64,000 nt of DNA from Hydractinia symbiolongicarpus (taxonomy: Eukaryota; Cnidaria; Hydrozoa; Anthoathecata; Hydractiniidae): NCBI RefSeq assembly GCF_029227915.1, contig NC_079885.1, positions 30,197,001-30,261,000 of the forward strand, in the 5' to 3' direction. Position 1 is the stretch's first letter. The number at the start of each line of letters is the position of its first letter. Position numbers and translations under genes: made by a program. A model generated the notes under the pieces. It had not been told where the DNA came from, did not search any database, and saw only the letters and a list, made by a program, of their open reading frames with translations. This document shows, piece by piece, positions 60,038-64,000 of this stretch.

Positions 60038-61365
60038 TTCACCACTAAAACGCATAAGACTTGTAGTTTTTAAAAATGTTTTCATTTTTGATGAGACGCT
60101 GAATAAAAGAAGTTTAATCGCCGGCAAACGAAAACATGCGATTTCCCGTAAATCCCGGGCTTGGCCCGTATAGTCAAAAGTATACAAAGAAAGTACCCAG
60201 GGAGTAAACTCATTTCCCGAACGATTTTTTAAATTATTTTTTCACCACTAAAACGCATGAGACTTGTAGTTTTCAAAAATGTTTTCATTTTTGATGAGAC
60301 GCTTAATGAAAGAGGTTTACTCGCCGGCAAACGAAAACCCGCGATTTCCCGTAAATCCCGGGCTTGGCCCGTATAGTCGAATGTATACAAAGAAAGTACC
60401 CTGTGAGTAAACTCATTTCCCGAACGATTTTTTAAATTATTTTTTCACCACTAAAACGCATGAGACTTGTATTTTTCAGAAATGTTTTCATTTTTGATGA
60501 GACGCTTAATGAAAGTGGTTTAATCGCCGGCAAACGAAAACCCACGATTTGCCGTAAATCCCGGACTTGGCCCGTATAGTCGAATGTATACAAAGAAAGT
60601 ACCCTGTGAGTAAACTCATTTCCAAAACGATTTTTTAAATTATCTTTTCACCACTAAAACGCATGAGACTTGTAGTTTTCAAAAATGTTTTCATTTTTGA
60701 TGAGACGCTGAATAAAAGAATTTAATCGCCGGCAAACGAAAACTCGCGATTTCCCGTAAATCCCGGGCTTGGCCCGTATAGTCGAATGTATACAAAGAAA
60801 GTACCCAGGATGTAAACTCATTTCCCGAACGATTTTTTAAACTTTTTTTTCACCACTAAAACGCATGATACTTGTAGTTTTCAAAAATGTTTTCATTTTT
60901 GATGAGACGCTGAATAAAAGAATTTAATCGCCGGCAAACGAAAACCCGCGATTTCCCGTAAATCCCGGGCTTGGCCCGTATAGTCAAAAGTATACAAAGA
61001 AAGTACCCAGGGAGTAAACTCATTTCCCGAACGATTTTTTAAATTATTATTTCACCACTAAAACGCATGAGACTTGTAGTTTTCAAAAATATTTTCATTT
61101 TTGATGAGACGCTGAATAAAAGAAGTTTAATCGCCGGCAAACGAATACCTGCGATTTCCCGTAAATCCCGGACTCGGCCCGTATAGTCAAAAGTATACTA
61201 AGAAAGTACCCAGGGAGTAAACTCATTTCCAGAACGATTTTTTAAATTATTTTTTCACCACTAAAACGCATAAGACTTGTAGTTTTTAAAAATGTTTTTA
61301 TTTTTGATGAGACGCTGAATAAAAGAAGTTTAATCGCCGGCGAACGAAAACATGCGATTTCCCGT
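59430..61365 (+). repeat. 2635-bp-lag block, copy 1
   Basis: About 9.5 monomers that match 62065-64000 at exactly 2635 bp (13 monomers). Landmarks at this lag: 'gtacttttc', 'actcggccg', 'gaggtttactcgcc', both 'aaaagaattt' copies and 'tatactaag'. Confidence 0.85.
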
Positions 61366-62064
61366 AAATCCCGGGCTTGGCCCGTGTAGTCAAAAGTATA
61401 CAAAGAAAGTACCCAGGGAGTAAACTCATTTTCCGAACGATTTTTTAAATTATTTTTTCACCACTAAAACGCATGAGACTTGTAGTTTTCAAAAATGTTT
61501 TCATTTTTGATGAGACGCTTAATGAAAGAGGTTTACTCGCCGGCAAACGAAAACCCGCGATTTCCCGTAAATCCCAGGCTTGGCCCGTATAGTCGAATGT
61601 ATACAAAGAAAGTACCCTGTGAGTAAACTCATTTCCCGAACGATTTTTTAAATTATTTTTTCACCACTAAAACGCATGAGACTTGTAGTTTTCAGAAATG
61701 TTTTCATTTTTGATGAGACGCTTGATGAAAGTGGTTTAATCGCCGGCAAACGAAAACCCGCGATTTGCCGTAAATCCCGGACTTGGCCCGTATAGTCGAA
61801 TGTATACAAAGAAAGTACCCTGTGAGTAAACTCATTTCCAAAACGATTTTTTAAATTATCTTTTCACCACTAAAACGCATGAGACTTGTAGTTTTCAAAA
61901 TAGTTTTCATTTTTGATGAGACGCTGAATAAAAGAATTTAATCGCCGGCAAACGAAAACCCGCGATTTCCCGTAAATCCCGGACTCGGCCCGTATAGTCA
62001 AAAGTATACTAAGAAAGTACCCAGGGAGTAAACTCATTTCCAGAACGATTTTTTAAATTATGTT
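61366..62064 (+). repeat. Intervening domain IV monomers
   Basis: End of an e-like copy, then 'gaggtttactcgcc', c-like 'cttgatgaaagtgg' and 'aaaatagttttc/gaattt' copies that repeat 60.2-60.8 kb at a lag of about 1216 bp. The last of them ends like the 'tatactaag' monomer, so it may be another chimera. Confidence 0.7.
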
Positions 62065-64000
62065 TTCACCACTAAAACGCATAAGACTTGTAGTTTTTAA
62101 AAATGTTTTTATTTTTGATGAGACGCTGAATAAAAGAAGTTTAATCGCCGGCAAACGAAAACATGCGATTTCCCGTAAATCCCGGGCTTGGCCCGTATAG
62201 TCAAAAGTATACAAAGAAAGTACCCAGGGAGTAAACTCATTTTCCGAACGATTTTTTAAATTGATTTTTCACCACTAAAACGCATGAGACTTGTACTTTT
62301 CAAAAATATTTTCATTTTTGATGAGACGCTGAATAAAAGAAGTTTAATCGCCGGCAAACGAAAACCCGCGATTTCCCGTAAATCCCGGACTCGGCCCGTA
62401 TAGTCAAACGTATACAAGGAAAGTACCCAGTGAGTAAACTCATTTCCCGAATGAATTTTTAAATTATTTTTTCACCACTAAAACGCATGAGACTTGTAGT
62501 TTTCAAAAACGTTTTCATTTTTGATGAGACGCTGAATAAAAGATGTTTAATCGCTGGCAAACGAAAACCCGCGATTTCCCGTAAATCCCGGACTCGGCCG
62601 TATAGTCAAAAGTATACAAGGAAAGTACCCAGTGAGTAAACTCATTTCCCGAACGATTTTTTAAATTATTTTTTCACCACTAAAACGCATAAGACTTGTA
62701 GTTTTTAAAAATGTTTTCATTTTTGATGAGACGCTGAATAAAAGAAGTTTAATCGCCGGCAAACGAAAACATGCGATTTCCCGTAAATCCCGGGCTTGGC
62801 CCGTATAGTCAAAAGTATACAAAGAAAGTACCCAGGGAGTAAACTCATTTCCCGAACGATTTTTTAAATTCTTTTTTCACCACTAAAACGCATGAGACTT
62901 GTAGTTTTCAAAAATGTTTTCATTTTTGATGAGACGCTTAATGAAAGAGGTTTACTCGCCGACAAACGAAAACCCGCGATTTCCCGTAAATCCCGGGCTT
63001 GGCCCGTATAGTCGAATGTATACAAAGAAAGTACCCTGTGAGTAAACTCATTTCCCGAACGATTTTTTAAATTATTTTTTCACCACTAAAACGCATGAAA
63101 CTTGTAGTTTTCAGAAATGTTTTCATTTTTGATGAGACGCTTAATGAAAGTGGTTTAATCGCCGGCAAACGAAAACCCGCGAATTGCCGTAAATCCCGGA
63201 CTTGGCCCGTATAGTCGAATGTATACAAAGAAAGTACCCTGTGAGTAAACTCATTTTCAAAACGATTTTTTAAATTATCTTTTCACCACTAAAACGCATG
63301 AGACTTGTAGTTTTCAAAAATGTTTTCATTTTTGATGAGACGCTGAATAAAAGAATTTAATCGCCGGCAAACGAAAACCCGCGATTTCCCGTAAATCCCG
63401 GGCTTGGCCCGTATAGTCGAATGTATACAAAGAAAGTACCCAGGATGTAAACTCATTTCCCGAACGATTTTTTAAACTTTTTTTTCACCACTAAAACGCA
63501 TGATACTTGTAGTTTTCAAAAATGTTTTCATTTTTGATGAGACGCTGAATAAAAGAATTTAATCGCCGGCAAACGAAAACCCGCGATTTCCCGTAAATCC
63601 CGGGCTTGGCCCGTATAGTCAAAAGTATACAAAGAAAGTACCCAGGGAGTAAACTCATTTCCCGAACGATTTTTTAAATTATTATTTCACCACTAAAACG
63701 CATGAGACTTGTAGTTTTCAAAAATATTTTCATTTTTGATGAGACGCTGAATAAAAGAAGTTTAATCGCCGGCAAACGAATACCTGCGATTTCCCGTAAA
63801 TCCCGGACTCGGCCCGTATAGTCAAAAGTATACTAAGAAAGTACCCAGGGAGTAAACTCATTTCCAGAACGATTTTTTAAATTATTTTTTCACCACTAAA
63901 ACGCATAAGACTTGTAGTTTTTAAAAATGTTTTTATTTTTGATGAGACGCTGAATAAAAGAAGTTTAATCGCCGGCAAACGAAAACATGCGATTTCCCGT
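62065..64000 (+). repeat. 2635-bp-lag block, copy 2 (cut by window end)
   Basis: Partner of 59430-61365. It runs off the window in mid-monomer at 'gcgatttcccgt', the same place at which copy 1 is cut by the lag. Confidence 0.85.

Larger units (their letters stand above)
1..64000 (+). repeat. Satellite array, ~203-bp monomer, whole window
   Basis: The motif 'ttcaccactaaaacgcat' or a close variant recurs every 202-203 bp from base 1 to the end, always on the + strand, giving about 316 copies. Copies differ by a small number of substitutions and 1-2 bp indels; I saw only two larger deletion classes. No unrelated sequence interrupts the array and it continues past both window edges. The orientation called + is arbitrary. 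Such arrays are typical of eukaryotic centromeric or pericentromeric heterochromatin. That location, and the identity of the organism, are inferences. I do not recognise the family. Confidence 0.97.
57608..64000 (+). repeat. Domain IV of the array
   Basis: Marked by 'aaaagaatttaatc' (1 bp shorter than the usual form), 'gcatgatac', 'caggatgtaaac', 'gtacttttc', 'tcaaacgtatac', 'tatactaag' and 'actcggccgtatag' (one c lost). e-type copies continue from domain III but often read 'tgtttttattt'. It contains a trimer repeat and a 2635-bp lag, and runs off the window. Confidence 0.78.

Noticed and set aside
1-64000. CRISPR array
   Set aside because: The repeat unit is about 203 bp with no short constant repeat separated by unique spacers, and no cas-like gene is present.
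1-64000. Ribosomal DNA intergenic spacer repeats
   Set aside because: No rRNA gene or non-repeat segment appears in 64 kb, longer than typical intergenic spacers.
1-64000. Telomere or subtelomere repeats
   Set aside because: No runs of short G-rich units such as 'ttagg' or 'ttaggg' were seen.
1-64000. Inverted monomers or head-to-head junctions
   Set aside because: Every 'ttcacc' start I followed is on the + strand; I found no orientation switch.
1-64000. tRNA or other small RNA gene origin of the monomer
   Set aside because: No A/B-box-like pair, cloverleaf arms or CCA-type end could be recognised; a covariance-model search would settle it.

Overview
The window is one uninterrupted tandem array of satellite DNA. 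A monomer of about 203 bp (202-203 bp in nearly all copies) is repeated head to tail, always in the same orientation, roughly 316 times from base 1 to base 64000, and it runs off both ends. I see no protein gene, RNA gene, transposon, inverted stretch or unrelated spacer. Short open frames, up to about 120 codons, recur only because the monomer recurs; 203 is not a multiple of 3, so the frame changes in each copy. An array of this kind points to a eukaryotic chromosome, most plausibly centromeric or pericentromeric heterochromatin or a satellite-rich extra chromosome. I do not recognise the satellite family and cannot name the species. The A-type consensus, counted by hand, is about 38% GC with about 13 CpG per 203 bp (observed/expected about 1.7). 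That fits a sparsely CpG-methylated lineage such as many insects and other invertebrates, but does not prove it.

The array is structured. Monomers fall into diagnostic subtypes, and these are arranged in higher-order repeats (HORs) that change along the window. Domain I (1-18888) is marked by 'gcccatgagacttgcag', 'ctgcaccactagaacg' and 'gtaggtttc' variants and by large duplications at lags of 1.21, 1.82, 3.78, 5.4 and 15.85 kb. Domain II (18889-38326) is built around a four-monomer cassette of about 811 bp (p-q-r-s), seen seven times, joined by variable connectors into 6-, 7- and 8-monomer units. Domain III (38327-57607) uses an a-b-c-d-e-e hexamer (1218 bp) that alternates with a pentamer (1015 bp) in which c and d are fused into one chimeric monomer. 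Domain IV (57608-64000) carries a trimer (608 bp) and a 13-monomer lag of 2635 bp.

No genes act together here. What can be read is the history of the array: chimeric monomers at the junctions of unequal exchange, private indels copied along with the blocks that carry them, and subtype islands far from their home domain. Each monomer also carries a near-perfect AT-rich dyad (9-bp arms, 4-nt loop). Some subtypes carry a second, GC-rich dyad. These are the best candidates for a structural or binding role. All block limits come from reading variants by eye, so most ends are good to a few tens of bases; monomer starts are placed at 'ttcacc'.
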